This document shows positions 1-8,207 of a DNA stretch of 34,071 nucleotides, piece by piece (the first letter of the stretch is position 1; each line of letters starts with the position of its first letter). Both the position numbers and the translations under genes were made by a program. The DNA is from JAGXTF01 sp040376005 (GTDB lineage Bacteria > Bacteroidota > Bacteroidia > NS11-12g > UBA955). The notes beneath the pieces were generated by a model that did not search any database, was not told where the DNA came from, and was given only the letters and a program-made list of their open reading frames with translations. Where the stretch lies: positions 1 through 34,071 of the forward strand of contig JBEIRK010000010.1 in assembly GCA_040376005.1 (NCBI GenBank). The letters are read 5' to 3'.

Positions 1-1
1 C

Positions 2-2116
2 AATGGAAGCCGGGGCCCCTTTACCATAAGCAGTATTACAAAAGACCAATTGGCCAACCGCAATACCGCCCAAGACCTGCCCATTCTGCTACAATACATG
101 CCCTCGGTTACAGTAACCACCGATGCGGGCAATGGCGTGGGTTACACCGGCATCCGGGTGCGAGGCAGCGATGCCAGCCGCACCAATATCACCATAAACG
201 GAGTTCCAATTAACGATGCTGAAAGCCAAAGTACCTATTGGGTAAACATGCCCGACTTGGCCTCTTCTGTGGAGTCGGTAGAAATACAGCGCGGCGCAGG
301 TAGCAGCGTGTCTGGTGCAGGTGCCTTTGGTGCCAATGTCAATATCCAAACTGCCGCATCCTTTAAGCCCTATGGTTTGGTAAACCAAAGCTATGGCAGC
401 TTCAACACTCGCAAAACTACCCTCGCCGCAGGTACCGGTTTACTCAACAAGCACTGGACCATGGACTTGCGCATTTCCAATATTGCCAGCGATGGATTTA
501 TTGACCGTGCCGCTACCCAACTCAGCAGCTATTATGTAAGTGCAGGGTATTTCGGGAAAAAAGGTTCTATAAAAATAGTGCATTTTGCAGGCAATGAAAA
601 AACCTATCAAGCATGGAATGGCATACCGCGTGAAAAAGCAGAAGGCAATGACAGCGCATTAAAAAACCACTATTTCAGAAATGCAGGTACGCTGTATAAA
701 ACCTATGATGATTCGGTGAATTTATTCTCCTCTGACCCCAATAGATACAACTATTACACGTATAGAAATGAGACGGATAATTACAGCCAAAAACACACCC
801 ATATTTATTTTAACACAAAACTGTCAAAGCGCAGTTCGTTAAATATTACCTATTACAACACCTTGGGTGCTGGCTATTTTGAGCAATTTAAATATCAGGA
901 TAAATTATCCAATTACGGTTTGCCTAATTATGTAAATTCTGTAGATACCTTTACCCGAACCGACATCATTCGTCGCAGGTGGCTAGACAATACACTCAAT
1001 GGTATTATTGCCAATGTCATTGCGGAAGCAGGAGCATGGCGCATTGCCGGTGGCGGCGGCTACAGCCAATATTATGGCAATCACTTTGGTGAAATTGTAT
1101 GGGCGCGTTTTGCACCTGCTGCCGGACATTTGGCCCATTATTACGACGCCATTGGTGACAAATATGATGGCAATATTTTCTTAAAAATAGACCGCGATAT
1201 TGTGCGCGGCTTGTCTATTACTGCTGATGGACAATTGCGCCGTGTATACCATAGAGGTCGAGGTTTCGACAACGATTTGCGCCCGGTAAATTTCGTTGGG
1301 AATTACACCTTTTATAACCAAAAATTGGGTTGGGTATACCAGCGCAATACCAGCAAAGTCTATGGCTCTGCAGGCCTGATACACAAAGAACCCTCGCGCG
1401 GTGATTTTACCGACAGACCAGGAGCTTCTCAACCGCTTCCAGAGTCTATGCTCAACGTTGAATTGGGCTGGCAGTTTCATAACAAAAACCACTTGGTTTC
1501 TGTAAATTATTACCTCATGGATTACCACAACCAATTGGTAATGACGGGCGCAGTAAATGATGTGGGCAACCCCATTCGCATGAATGTGGACCGCAGCCAA
1601 CGCATGGGAATTGAAGCCGAGGCAGCATGGCGCCCCAGTGAGCATTGGCAATTGGCGGCAAACGCTACCGTCAGCAGAAACCAAATCCAACAATTGGTGA
1701 CAGAAACCACCGACTATGCCGACTACAGCGTGGTGTATGACACCCTAGACCGTGTGCCATTGAGTTTCTCTCCCTCCGTAATTGCCGCTGCCATGATTAC
1801 CTGGTTGCCCGGCCGCAACTGGTCTATCACATGGAACCACAAATACACGGGCAAACAGTATTTGGACAACACAGGCAATGAAGACAAGGCACTCAACGCT
1901 TTTTACCTTTCGGAATGTGTGGTGCAAAAGCAAATTAGCTTGGCCAAGTCACAACTCACCTTCAAACTGCAGGTTCAAAACCTCTTTAACAGCAGGGTAT
2001 ACAACAACGGATATACCTATGAGTACTTCTACGGCAAGCCCAGCCTTACCCGCGAGGTATTCCTATTCCCTACTGCCACAAGGAATATCATGGCTTCTAT
2101 ACAACTACAATTTTAA
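2..2116 (+). CDS. TonB-dependent outer-membrane receptor, 5' end outside the window
   Basis: This is the C-terminal ~700 residues of an outer-membrane TonB-dependent receptor, which imports a ligand such as an iron chelate or vitamin using the proton-motive force. The frame is open from base 2, and the first residues already read as plug domain (PFTISSITKDQL, then LLQYMPSV, GYTGIRVRGSDASRTNITINGVPIND). The signal peptide, any carboxypeptidase-like N-terminal domain and the TonB box therefore lie upstream of the window. The TTG at 50 is an internal codon, not the start. The plug ends near VEIQRGAGSSVSGAGAFGANVNI. The rest is alternating aromatic and polar strands typical of a 22-strand barrel, ending in SIQLQF with the terminal Phe used for Bam-dependent insertion. 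The YGSFNTRK and TYQAWNGIP segments are common in Bacteroidota receptors annotated for iron uptake, but the substrate cannot be deduced. A strong terminator follows at 2260-2294. Confidence 0.93.
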   Translation, partial: NGSRGPFTISSITKDQLANRNTAQDLPILLQYMPSVTVTTDAGNGVGYTGIRVRGSDASRTNITINGVPINDAESQSTYWVNMPDLASSVESVEIQRGAGSSVSGAGAFGANVNIQTAASFKPYGLVNQSYGSFNTRKTTLAAGTGLLNKHWTMDLRISNIASDGFIDRAATQLSSYYVSAGYFGKKGSIKIVHFAGNEKTYQAWNGIPREKAEGNDSALKNHYFRNAGTLYKTYDDSVNLFSSDPNRYNYYTYRNETDNYSQKHTHIYFNTKLSKRSSLNITYYNTLGAGYFEQFKYQDKLSNYGLPNYVNSVDTFTRTDIIRRRWLDNTLNGIIANVIAEAGAWRIAGGGGYSQYYGNHFGEIVWARFAPAAGHLAHYYDAIGDKYDGNIFLKIDRDIVRGLSITADGQLRRVYHRGRGFDNDLRPVNFVGNYTFYNQKLGWVYQRNTSKVYGSAGLIHKEPSRGDFTDRPGASQPLPESMLNVELGWQFHNKNHLVSVNYYLMDYHNQLVMTGAVNDVGNPIRMNVDRSQRMGIEAEAAWRPSEHWQLAANATVSRNQIQQLVTETTDYADYSVVYDTLDRVPLSFSPSVIAAAMITWLPGRNWSITWNHKYTGKQYLDNTGNEDKALNAFYLSECVVQKQISLAKSQLTFKLQVQNLFNSRVYNNGYTYEYFYGKPSLTREVFLFPTATRNIMASIQLQF

Positions 2117-2259
2117 TTTGAAAAAACTTCACCCCACCGTTTACCTTTTTCATCAAGGCGGTATTATACTATATAAACACGGCACAAAGGGATTGCACCC
2201 ACCGGGTTAGAGAGTAAGTTTTTTTCATAGTTTCTCCCAATTATTTGGGTTTTGGAAGG

Positions 2260-2294
2260 CCGGAATTGAAGACGCATCAATTTCGGTTTTTTTT
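2260..2294 (+). terminator. Rho-independent terminator after the TonB receptor
   Basis: Arms 2260-2269 (CCGGAATTGA) and 2277-2286 (TCAATTTCGG) pair over 10 bp with one G-U wobble around a 7-nt loop, and T8 follows at 2287-2294. A smaller hairpin, CCCAA-TTAT-TTGGG plus TTTT, lies just before it at 2236-2253. Together they end plus-strand transcription before the convergent glycosyltransferase gene. The rest of the 2117-2305 gap shows no gene. Confidence 0.85.
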
Positions 2295-2305
2295 ATTTTC
2301 TAGCA

Positions 2306-3412
2306 TTACAAGGACTTGTAAACAGCCAAGGCTTTTGCAAACTGACTGTCCCAAGTATACTGCGTAGATGCATGCACCCCGCGCATGGCCATTTCCTCAC
2401 TCAGCGCTGCATTTCCCAAGAGGCTATCGATGGCTTCAGCTATGGCTTCGGGCTGCATTGGATCTACACAAATACCGCAGCCATGTGCCTCCACTACCGA
2501 TTTATACAGTTCGAACTGGGAGGTTATTTGTGGCAAACCAATGGCCATATATTCAAACATTTTGGTAGGATAAGATCCTACACTATTTTTCATAGGGTGA
2601 ATAATGCACATGCCTATTGCGGCATGTCTGCTAATTTCATATCCATCCTCTAAGGACATGCGCCCGTGAAATACGATTTGGTCCTTTATTGCACTGTAAA
2701 ATGGCAATTGGTGCAGCTTCTCTGCCAGGTCGGTATACAACTCCCCTACCACATCAAAATACACGTGATTGCCACGCATTTTTAATATATAAATAGCCTC
2801 TGCAATTTCAAGCAATCCCCTGCTTTCAAGTAAGATCCCAATGTAGAATATTCGATTGCCTTGACGCTGGGTTTGGCAGTAATTTTTAAAAAACTCAGGG
2901 TCGTGGTAATTCATCACGATTTCATAGCGTGCACCCTTTTTCTTGTAGCGTTCTTCGTATGATTTTTCTGCCAAGAAAAGGAATAAGAATTTAATGGCAA
3001 TACCTTCAAAAAACGCGAAAAAAGAATATAACAATTTTTTATGAGAAATCCAAGGTTTATCGAAAATATCTTCAGCAACATTTTCATGCAAATCAAACAC
3101 TACTTTTTTACCCAATAATTTAAGCAATAAGGCACAAGGAATCAGTTCTGGGTCATGCACATGGTAGATGTTTGCGCGTTCTTTCATGGCTTTGAAAAAC
3201 ATGATAAGCCAAGTAACCAATACCCTAAGAATTTTATTTTTAAACCTGCGAAACGGAATAATCTTCACCCCTTGGCGCACTTCCTCCTGCGGGTGCACCG
3301 CAATAAGACTTACATCATAGTGTAGCAAGGAAGACAGGCAAAAACGGTAAAACAGTCGGGTATCGAGTGCTACATGAACGGAACTAATATGGCATATCCT
3401 CGTTTTCGACAT
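2306..3412 (-). CDS. GT4-family glycosyltransferase (GT-B fold)
   Basis: A 368-residue cytoplasmic or membrane-associated glycosyltransferase, probably acting in envelope polysaccharide or LPS synthesis. The N-terminal Rossmann domain opens with RICHISSVHVALDTR and contains YHVHDPELIP and VVFDLHENV, typical of GT4 enzymes. The C-terminal domain starts near NRIFYIGILLESRGL and carries the nucleotide-sugar binding segment YPTKMFEYMAIGLPQITS, where the Glu of the KxxEYMAxGLP motif contacts the donor. Hydrophobic stretches near residues 63-75 and 125-145 fit peripheral membrane attachment. The gene stands alone: convergent with the TonB receptor and divergent from lptB. A near-match to the Bacteroidota -7 box (TAAACTTG, 7 of 8) lies at 3422-3429 on the minus strand, 9 nt before the ATG. 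Donor and acceptor sugars cannot be told from sequence. Confidence 0.85.
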   Translation of the reverse strand: MSKTRICHISSVHVALDTRLFYRFCLSSLLHYDVSLIAVHPQEEVRQGVKIIPFRRFKNKILRVLVTWLIMFFKAMKERANIYHVHDPELIPCALLLKLLGKKVVFDLHENVAEDIFDKPWISHKKLLYSFFAFFEGIAIKFLFLFLAEKSYEERYKKKGARYEIVMNYHDPEFFKNYCQTQRQGNRIFYIGILLESRGLLEIAEAIYILKMRGNHVYFDVVGELYTDLAEKLHQLPFYSAIKDQIVFHGRMSLEDGYEISRHAAIGMCIIHPMKNSVGSYPTKMFEYMAIGLPQITSQFELYKSVVEAHGCGICVDPMQPEAIAEAIDSLLGNAALSEEMAMRGVHASTQYTWDSQFAKALAVYKSL

Positions 3413-3515
3413 TAAGGGCTACAAGTTTAGCGATTTCACTGAGTTATTTGCCTGCTTTTCCGTTGGATTTCTGATTTTTGGGGAGCAAAAGTGGGGGCTG
3501 AGTGTCAAACTGCTG

Positions 3516-3523
3516 TATTTTTG
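3516..3523 (+). promoter_or_regulatory. -7 promoter box of lptB (TATTTTTG)
   Basis: This is an exact match to the Bacteroidota -7 element TAnnTTTG, only 4 nt before the lptB ATG. No clear -33 TTG lies at the usual spacing. At this distance the transcript would begin at or next to the start codon (inference). Confidence 0.55.
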
Positions 3524-3527
3524 CATA

Positions 3528-4280
3528 ATGCAACTGCGTTCGGAAAATCTGCTCAAGCAATACGGCTCCAAAAAAGTTGTAAATGATGTCTCTGTTTTTG
3601 TAAACCAGGGAGAGATTGTAGGACTGCTCGGACCCAATGGTGCTGGCAAAACCACCACCTTCTACATGTGTGTAGGATTGGTGCGTCCGGATGAGGGCAA
3701 GATTTATCTAGACGATGCCAACATTACCCGTCTGCCGATGTATAAGCGGGCGCAGTTGGGCGTTGGCTATTTGCCACAAGAGGCATCTGTGTTTCGCGAA
3801 CTCAGTGTGGAAGACAATATCCTCGCCATTTTGCAAACCACCACCCTTAGCAAGGCGGAACAGGCAGACAAGCTTGAATTTCTCTTAGACGAATTTGGCC
3901 TGAACCGCGTGCGCAAAAATTTAGGAAAGGTGCTCAGTGGAGGCGAACGCCGCCGCACTGAGATTGCACGCGCCTTGGCTACAGACCCAAAATTCATCCT
4001 TCTAGATGAACCTTTTGCTGGTGTAGATCCTATTGCTGTAGAAGACATTCAAGGCATTGTGTCTAAGCTAAAAGAAAAGAATATCGGCATCTTGATTACC
4101 GATCACAACGTACAAGAAACATTGAGCATCACAGACCGCGCCTATTTGCTATTTGAAGGCAAGTTGCTCAAACAAGGCACGGCAGAAGAGCTTGCAGAAG
4201 ACGAATTGGTGCGCAAGGTATACTTGGGTAAGAACTTTGTGTTGCGTCGCAAGGTCCTTAATTCTCAGCCTGAATCTTGA
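3528..4280 (+). CDS. lptB: LPS export ABC transporter ATPase LptB
   Basis: Cytoplasmic ATPase of the LptB2FG complex, which extracts lipopolysaccharide from the inner membrane and drives it along the Lpt bridge. It is 250 residues long, against about 240 for the family. All ABC motifs are visible: Walker A GPNGAGKTT at residues 35-43, a Q-loop near YLPQEASVFREL, the signature LSGGERRRTEIARAL near 136, Walker B FILLDEPFAGVDP near 155, and the H-loop in ITDHNVQETL near 190. The YLPQEASVFR and LLDEPFAGVDPIAV wording is specific for LptB among ABC ATPases. lptF/G/C/A are not beside it; scattered lpt genes are common. It leads an lptB-lplA-nth run with overlapping junctions; its TGA overlaps the TTG start of lplA. 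It is likely transcribed from the TATTTTTG box just upstream. Confidence 0.93.
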   Translation: MQLRSENLLKQYGSKKVVNDVSVFVNQGEIVGLLGPNGAGKTTTFYMCVGLVRPDEGKIYLDDANITRLPMYKRAQLGVGYLPQEASVFRELSVEDNILAILQTTTLSKAEQADKLEFLLDEFGLNRVRKNLGKVLSGGERRRTEIARALATDPKFILLDEPFAGVDPIAVEDIQGIVSKLKEKNIGILITDHNVQETLSITDRAYLLFEGKLLKQGTAEELAEDELVRKVYLGKNFVLRRKVLNSQPES

Positions 4281-5236
4281 TACTGATTGCCCCAGAACAT
4301 ACCGACGTATACAGCCACCTCGCTGCAGAAGATTACCTACTGCACGAGTGGGATGCACCGGTTCTTATGTTTTGGCGCAGCAGACATGCCGTAGTATGCG
4401 GGAAACACCAAAACCTATGCGCTGAAGTGAATTACGGATTTTGCCGCAGTCAAGATATTGACATTGCGCGTAGGCTTAGTGGCGGTGGCACGGTCTACCA
4501 CGACCCAGGCAACATTAACTTTACCTTTATTCAATCCGTTCCCCAAGGGCTGCAATACGCGGTTGACTATCGTAGGTTTTTGGAACCCATACGCGAGGCC
4601 CTGTCCCATTTTGGCATTGAAACCACCTACAGCAGCCGCAATGACCTGCTGCTGAATGGCAAGAAAATCAGCGGCAATGCGGAACATGTATTGCAAAAGA
4701 AAAAGCGTGTGCTGCACCACGGCACCTTGCTCTTCTCCTCAAATACTGAATTTTTACATCATGCCTTGCACAGCGAAGGGACTTATGCCGACAAAGCGGT
4801 AAAATCCAATCGCAGTGAGGTCATCCGCATCCAAGAAGTCAAACCCGACTGGTCTGCAGATGAATTTCTGGAGCAATTGGTCCATTTCTTCGAAAAAAAG
4901 CACCATACCAACAGGTATGTATTTTCTGAGATGGAGCAAAATACCATTGCCAAACTGCGCGAAGAAAAATACGCCAATCCAACCTGGTACATAGGGTATA
5001 GCCCTGCGTATACCGTAGTAAAAGACATCGCCACTGCCCATGGGAAAGCGACAATTTCGGCGCGCATTCAAAAGCAGGAAATTGTGGACTTGCAGGTGCA
5101 ACTCCAAGCAGAAAATACAGATTTCGCCCCCAATTTGGATCCATTTTTGGGCAAAGAGCTCAGTGAAACACTGTGTTTAGAACTGGCACAAGAACTCGGA
5201 CTTATCTCTCCTGCCCCATCTTACTTCCTTTTTTAA
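4277..5236 (+). CDS. lplA: Lipoate-protein ligase A
   Basis: Activates lipoate with ATP and transfers it to lysines of E2 and GcvH proteins (pyruvate and 2-oxoglutarate dehydrogenases, glycine cleavage). It is 319 residues long; E. coli LplA is 338. The catalytic domain shows the RRLSGGGTVYHDPGN motif that binds lipoyl-AMP and KISGNAEHVLQKKKRVLHHGTLLF with the catalytic Lys region. A C-terminal accessory domain begins around PTWYIGYSPAYTV. The start chosen is TTG at 4277, overlapping the lptB stop in TTGA; it gives ILIAPEHTDVYSHLAAEDYLL, which matches the usual N-terminus of the family, and no in-frame ATG fits as well. The gene ends in TAATG, shared with the nth start, suggesting translational coupling of all three genes. 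Confidence 0.92.
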   Translation: MILIAPEHTDVYSHLAAEDYLLHEWDAPVLMFWRSRHAVVCGKHQNLCAEVNYGFCRSQDIDIARRLSGGGTVYHDPGNINFTFIQSVPQGLQYAVDYRRFLEPIREALSHFGIETTYSSRNDLLLNGKKISGNAEHVLQKKKRVLHHGTLLFSSNTEFLHHALHSEGTYADKAVKSNRSEVIRIQEVKPDWSADEFLEQLVHFFEKKHHTNRYVFSEMEQNTIAKLREEKYANPTWYIGYSPAYTVVKDIATAHGKATISARIQKQEIVDLQVQLQAENTDFAPNLDPFLGKELSETLCLELAQELGLISPAPSYFLF

Positions 5237-5868
5237 TGACAAAGAAAGAAAAAGCCGCATTTATTCAGGAAAAACTGGAAGTCCTGTTCCCTGAAACACC
5301 AATTCCACTGGACCACTACAGTCCTTATACACTGCTGATTGCGGTGCTCCTCTCCGCCCAATGCACGGATGAGAGGGTAAATCAAATTACCCCAGCCTTA
5401 TTTGCCCGGGCAGACACACCCCAAGACATGATCAAGCTCTCGGTGGAAGAAATACGCGAAATCATCAAACCTTGTGGCTTGAGTCCTGCCAAGAGCAAGG
5501 CCATTGCTGGGCTATCGCACATTCTATTGGATGAACATGCAGGCCAAGTACCCGAAAGCTTTGAAGAACTTGAAAAACTACCAGGCGTGGGGCATAAAAC
5601 GGCCAGTGTGGTTATGAGTCAAGCCTTTGGGCATCCCGCATTTCCGGTGGACACACACATCCACCGTTTGGCAACCCGTTGGAAATTAACCAACGGCAAA
5701 AACGTGGAAACAACAGAAAAGGACCTCAAAAAACTGTTCCCGAAAGACACTTGGAACAAGCTGCATTTGCAAATTATCTTTTTTGGGCGCAAGTATTGCC
5801 CTGCACGCGGCCACAATGCCAACGACTGCCCTATATGCAGTGTGGTGGGTTGTGTAGAAAAGAAGTGA
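5236..5868 (+). CDS. nth: Endonuclease III (DNA glycosylase/AP lyase)
   Basis: Base-excision repair enzyme that removes oxidised pyrimidines and cleaves AP sites. It is 210 residues from the ATG at 5236, nearly identical in length to E. coli Nth (211). A longer in-frame reading from 5173 would only add residues overlapping lplA. The HhH motif LPGVGHKTAS carries catalytic Lys121, and VDTHIHR supplies Asp139. LLSAQCTDERVNQ near the N-terminus is also conserved. The C-terminal 4Fe-4S loop has cysteines at 188, 198, 201 and 206, a 9-2-4 spacing instead of the 6-2-5 of E. coli. The start overlaps the lplA stop by one base (TAATG). The stop is immediately adjacent to the stop of the convergent MoxR gene, with no intergenic base. 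Confidence 0.93.
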   Translation: MTKKEKAAFIQEKLEVLFPETPIPLDHYSPYTLLIAVLLSAQCTDERVNQITPALFARADTPQDMIKLSVEEIREIIKPCGLSPAKSKAIAGLSHILLDEHAGQVPESFEELEKLPGVGHKTASVVMSQAFGHPAFPVDTHIHRLATRWKLTNGKNVETTEKDLKKLFPKDTWNKLHLQIIFFGRKYCPARGHNANDCPICSVVGCVEKK

Positions 5869-6822
5869 TTACAGGATTCGTTTTACAATTTCATCCGCAG
5901 AAATGCCTTCTGCTTCTGCCTTGTAATTGCGCACCAACCGGTGTCTAAGCACATTGGCCGCTACGGCGCGCACATCTTCAATATCGGGTGAGAAACGTCC
6001 TTGCGACAAGGCGTGATACTTAGCACCCAAAATCAAAAACTGCCCCGCACGTGGGCCTGCACCGTACCCTACCAACTCATTCACAGCAGCATGGGCGCCA
6101 GCGGTACCCGGGCGTGTGCGCTGTACCAATCCCACAGCGTATTCAAACACATTGTCCGTTACAGGAACCTTGCGCAAGATTTGCTGGTATTGGCGTATTT
6201 CAGGTGCAGTAAGCACTTGCGATACCTTCGCCATACCTTCGCCAGTGGTGGTCTTTAAAATATTGATTTCCTCAGTAAATGAGGGATAATCCAGCACAAT
6301 ATTGAACATAAAACGGTCCAACTGCGCTTCTGGCAATGGATAGGTACCTTCTTGTTCTATAGGGTTTTGCGTAGCCAATACGAAGAAAGGCTCAGGCAAT
6401 GCATGGTTAACACCGGCAGCAGTAACGCTTTTCTCTTGCATGGCTTCAAGCAATGCGGCCTGTGTTTTTGGCGGTGTACGGTTAATCTCATCAGCCAATA
6501 CGATATTGGCAAATACGGGACCTTTCAAGAACTTAAACTTGCGGTCTTCACCCAATATTTCGGTACCGGTAATATCCGATGGCATCAGATCGGGTGTAAA
6601 CTGTATGCGGCTAAAGCTCAAATCCAAGGACTCAGCAATGGTGCGCACCAACAGCGTTTTTGCCAATCCGGGCACGCCTACCAACAAGGCATGACCATTG
6701 CAGAAAATAGCCGTAAGCACGGCATCTACGACCTCATCTTGGCCTACGATAACCTTGCCTATCTCTGCACGCAAACGCTGCACAGAGGGCGCAAAGGACG
6801 CCGCTATTTCTTTCTCGTCCAT
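5869..6822 (-). CDS. MoxR-family AAA+ ATPase
   Basis: A chaperone-like AAA+ ATPase of the MoxR class, generally working with von Willebrand A-domain proteins in metal insertion or complex assembly. From the ATG at 6822 it is 317 residues. Walker A is GVPGLAKT at 49-56, Walker B is IVLADEINRTPP with Asp-Glu at 111-112, and sensor 1 is in ATQNPIEQEGTYPLPEAQLDRF (Asn153). The LLEAMQEKSVT segment is MoxR-specific. A TTG 18 nt upstream is also open, but the ATG overlapping the stop of the SurA-like gene (TAATG) is preferred. It is the last gene of the minus-strand run; the DUF58 and vWA partner genes of a Bat-type operon do not follow it here. Why it is coupled to two prolyl isomerases is unknown. 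Confidence 0.9.
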   Translation of the reverse strand: MDEKEIAASFAPSVQRLRAEIGKVIVGQDEVVDAVLTAIFCNGHALLVGVPGLAKTLLVRTIAESLDLSFSRIQFTPDLMPSDITGTEILGEDRKFKFLKGPVFANIVLADEINRTPPKTQAALLEAMQEKSVTAAGVNHALPEPFFVLATQNPIEQEGTYPLPEAQLDRFMFNIVLDYPSFTEEINILKTTTGEGMAKVSQVLTAPEIRQYQQILRKVPVTDNVFEYAVGLVQRTRPGTAGAHAAVNELVGYGAGPRAGQFLILGAKYHALSQGRFSPDIEDVRAVAANVLRHRLVRNYKAEAEGISADEIVKRIL

Positions 6823-8174
6823 TAGTTGCGATTCTCCCAAGTTTGTAAGTCAGGACACAAGTAAAATTCGGTCATAAAGCGTATGTACATGCGCTTGCGG
6901 GCTCCCTCCACCCAGGCTTCTACCACTTCTTGCTTTTTGGAAGCTTCTGCTTCCACCTGGATTCTTCCATAGTCCTGAGTCAAGCTGGCTTCGTGAGGCG
7001 CGATAAAGTCTTTCAAATAGAAAATACGAAACACCTGCGTACCGTCTTGGCTCGCGGTGATACGCGGCTGTGAGTAGGCACCTACAGCCATTTTCTCCAC
7101 CAATAATTTCACTTCTGTAGGCAAGGTTTCAAATATAATTTTCTGGCTTCCCGTAGTCTCATCTTTCAAGAAACCGCAGTTTCCACGATCACCAAAATTG
7201 TCATTCTGATAGCGTTTTACCGCATCGCACCACTTCATATTTCCTGCCTTCAATTCTTTATAAATACTATCGGCACGTGCTGCTGCTTCGCCCAAATCAG
7301 AAGAAGTGCTTTGCGGACGAATAAGAATATGCTTTACAATAACCCTTTCGCCCTTGCGCTGTATCATTTGCATGACATGGTAACCGAAACTGCTTTCAAA
7401 TACAGGGCTCAAGCTGTCTTGCTTTAATTTGAATGCCATACGTTCAAATTCAGGCACCATTTCTCCGCGTCCAAATTCGGGCAAGAGACCGCCCATTTTC
7501 CCGCTGCCTGGATCTTCTGAATAGATGCGTGCAAGCTTTTCAAAGCTCTCACCCTTCACAATACGTGCGCGCAATTTTTCCAATTGTTCCCGTGCAAAAT
7601 CCTTGGATTCTTGCGAAATGGGCACTTCAATAATCAACTGGGCCACTTCTACTTCCGCTGGAATCACCGGTATGCTGTCCTTCGGAATTTTCATGAAATA
7701 CTCGCGCACTTCCTGCGGACTGATTTTTACAGAAGCGGTAAGTTTTTGTTCCATTTCCTGAATGAGCAATTGCTCACGCATTTTAGGACGGATCTCTTCC
7801 TTATATTCAGCTACAGTTTTGCCCAAATACCTTTCAAGCTCTTCCTGACTGCCTGCCTGCTGCTGGAAATAACGCAGTCTGTTCTCAATCTCTGCCTCGA
7901 TTCTGGATTCTTCCAAGGGCAAACTATCCAACTCAGCCTGATTCAGCATCATTTGCTTCACAATGAGCTTTTCAAACATCGCACATACATAGGCTTGGGT
8001 ATCTGCTACCCCACCCATTCTTAGGATTTGTGCCTTTTCCGTTTCCAAATCACTGCGAAGCACATACTTATCGCCTACTACAGCCATAATCCCATCCACA
8101 TGCTTGGCCTCGCCTTGCGAAAACGCAACACCTGCCATGCCTATGAAGCCGAATAACAATACTGACTTTTTCAA
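6822..8174 (-). CDS. surA: SurA-like periplasmic peptidyl-prolyl isomerase/chaperone
   Basis: A 450-residue exported folding factor for outer-membrane proteins. The signal peptide is MKKSVLLFGFIGMAGVAFSQ. A SurA N-terminal chaperone domain follows: DGIMAVVGDKYVLRSDLE, then a helical region to about residue 170. Two parvulin (PpiC) domains follow. The first runs from about VEVAQLIIEV to FGYHVMQMIQRKGE (about 178-280) and contains the GSGKMGGLLPEFGRGEMVPEF core. The second runs from VIVKHILIRPQ to VFRIFYLKDF (about 282-390). A short C-terminal helical tail ends the protein, as in SurA. It is 33 nt downstream of another PpiC protein and overlaps the MoxR start by one base. The surA symbol is given on domain order; strict orthology is not proven. 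Confidence 0.88.
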   Translation of the reverse strand: MKKSVLLFGFIGMAGVAFSQGEAKHVDGIMAVVGDKYVLRSDLETEKAQILRMGGVADTQAYVCAMFEKLIVKQMMLNQAELDSLPLEESRIEAEIENRLRYFQQQAGSQEELERYLGKTVAEYKEEIRPKMREQLLIQEMEQKLTASVKISPQEVREYFMKIPKDSIPVIPAEVEVAQLIIEVPISQESKDFAREQLEKLRARIVKGESFEKLARIYSEDPGSGKMGGLLPEFGRGEMVPEFERMAFKLKQDSLSPVFESSFGYHVMQMIQRKGERVIVKHILIRPQSTSSDLGEAAARADSIYKELKAGNMKWCDAVKRYQNDNFGDRGNCGFLKDETTGSQKIIFETLPTEVKLLVEKMAVGAYSQPRITASQDGTQVFRIFYLKDFIAPHEASLTQDYGRIQVEAEASKKQEVVEAWVEGARKRMYIRFMTEFYLCPDLQTWENRN

Positions 8175-8207
8175 AATTTTATATATGACTGCTAGGGTTC
8201 TTAAATG

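Noticed and set aside
1181..1693. 170-codon open frame antisense to the TonB receptor
   Set aside because: Entirely inside a clear receptor barrel; no promoter or homology feature.
1878..2210. 110-codon plus-strand frame at the end of the TonB receptor
   Set aside because: It is out of frame with the receptor barrel end (SIQLQF) and has no signal or domain; the real end is at 2116.
5173..5235. Longer nth N-terminus
   Set aside because: It would overlap lplA by 64 nt and add residues not seen in Nth; the ATG at 5236 gives the normal length.
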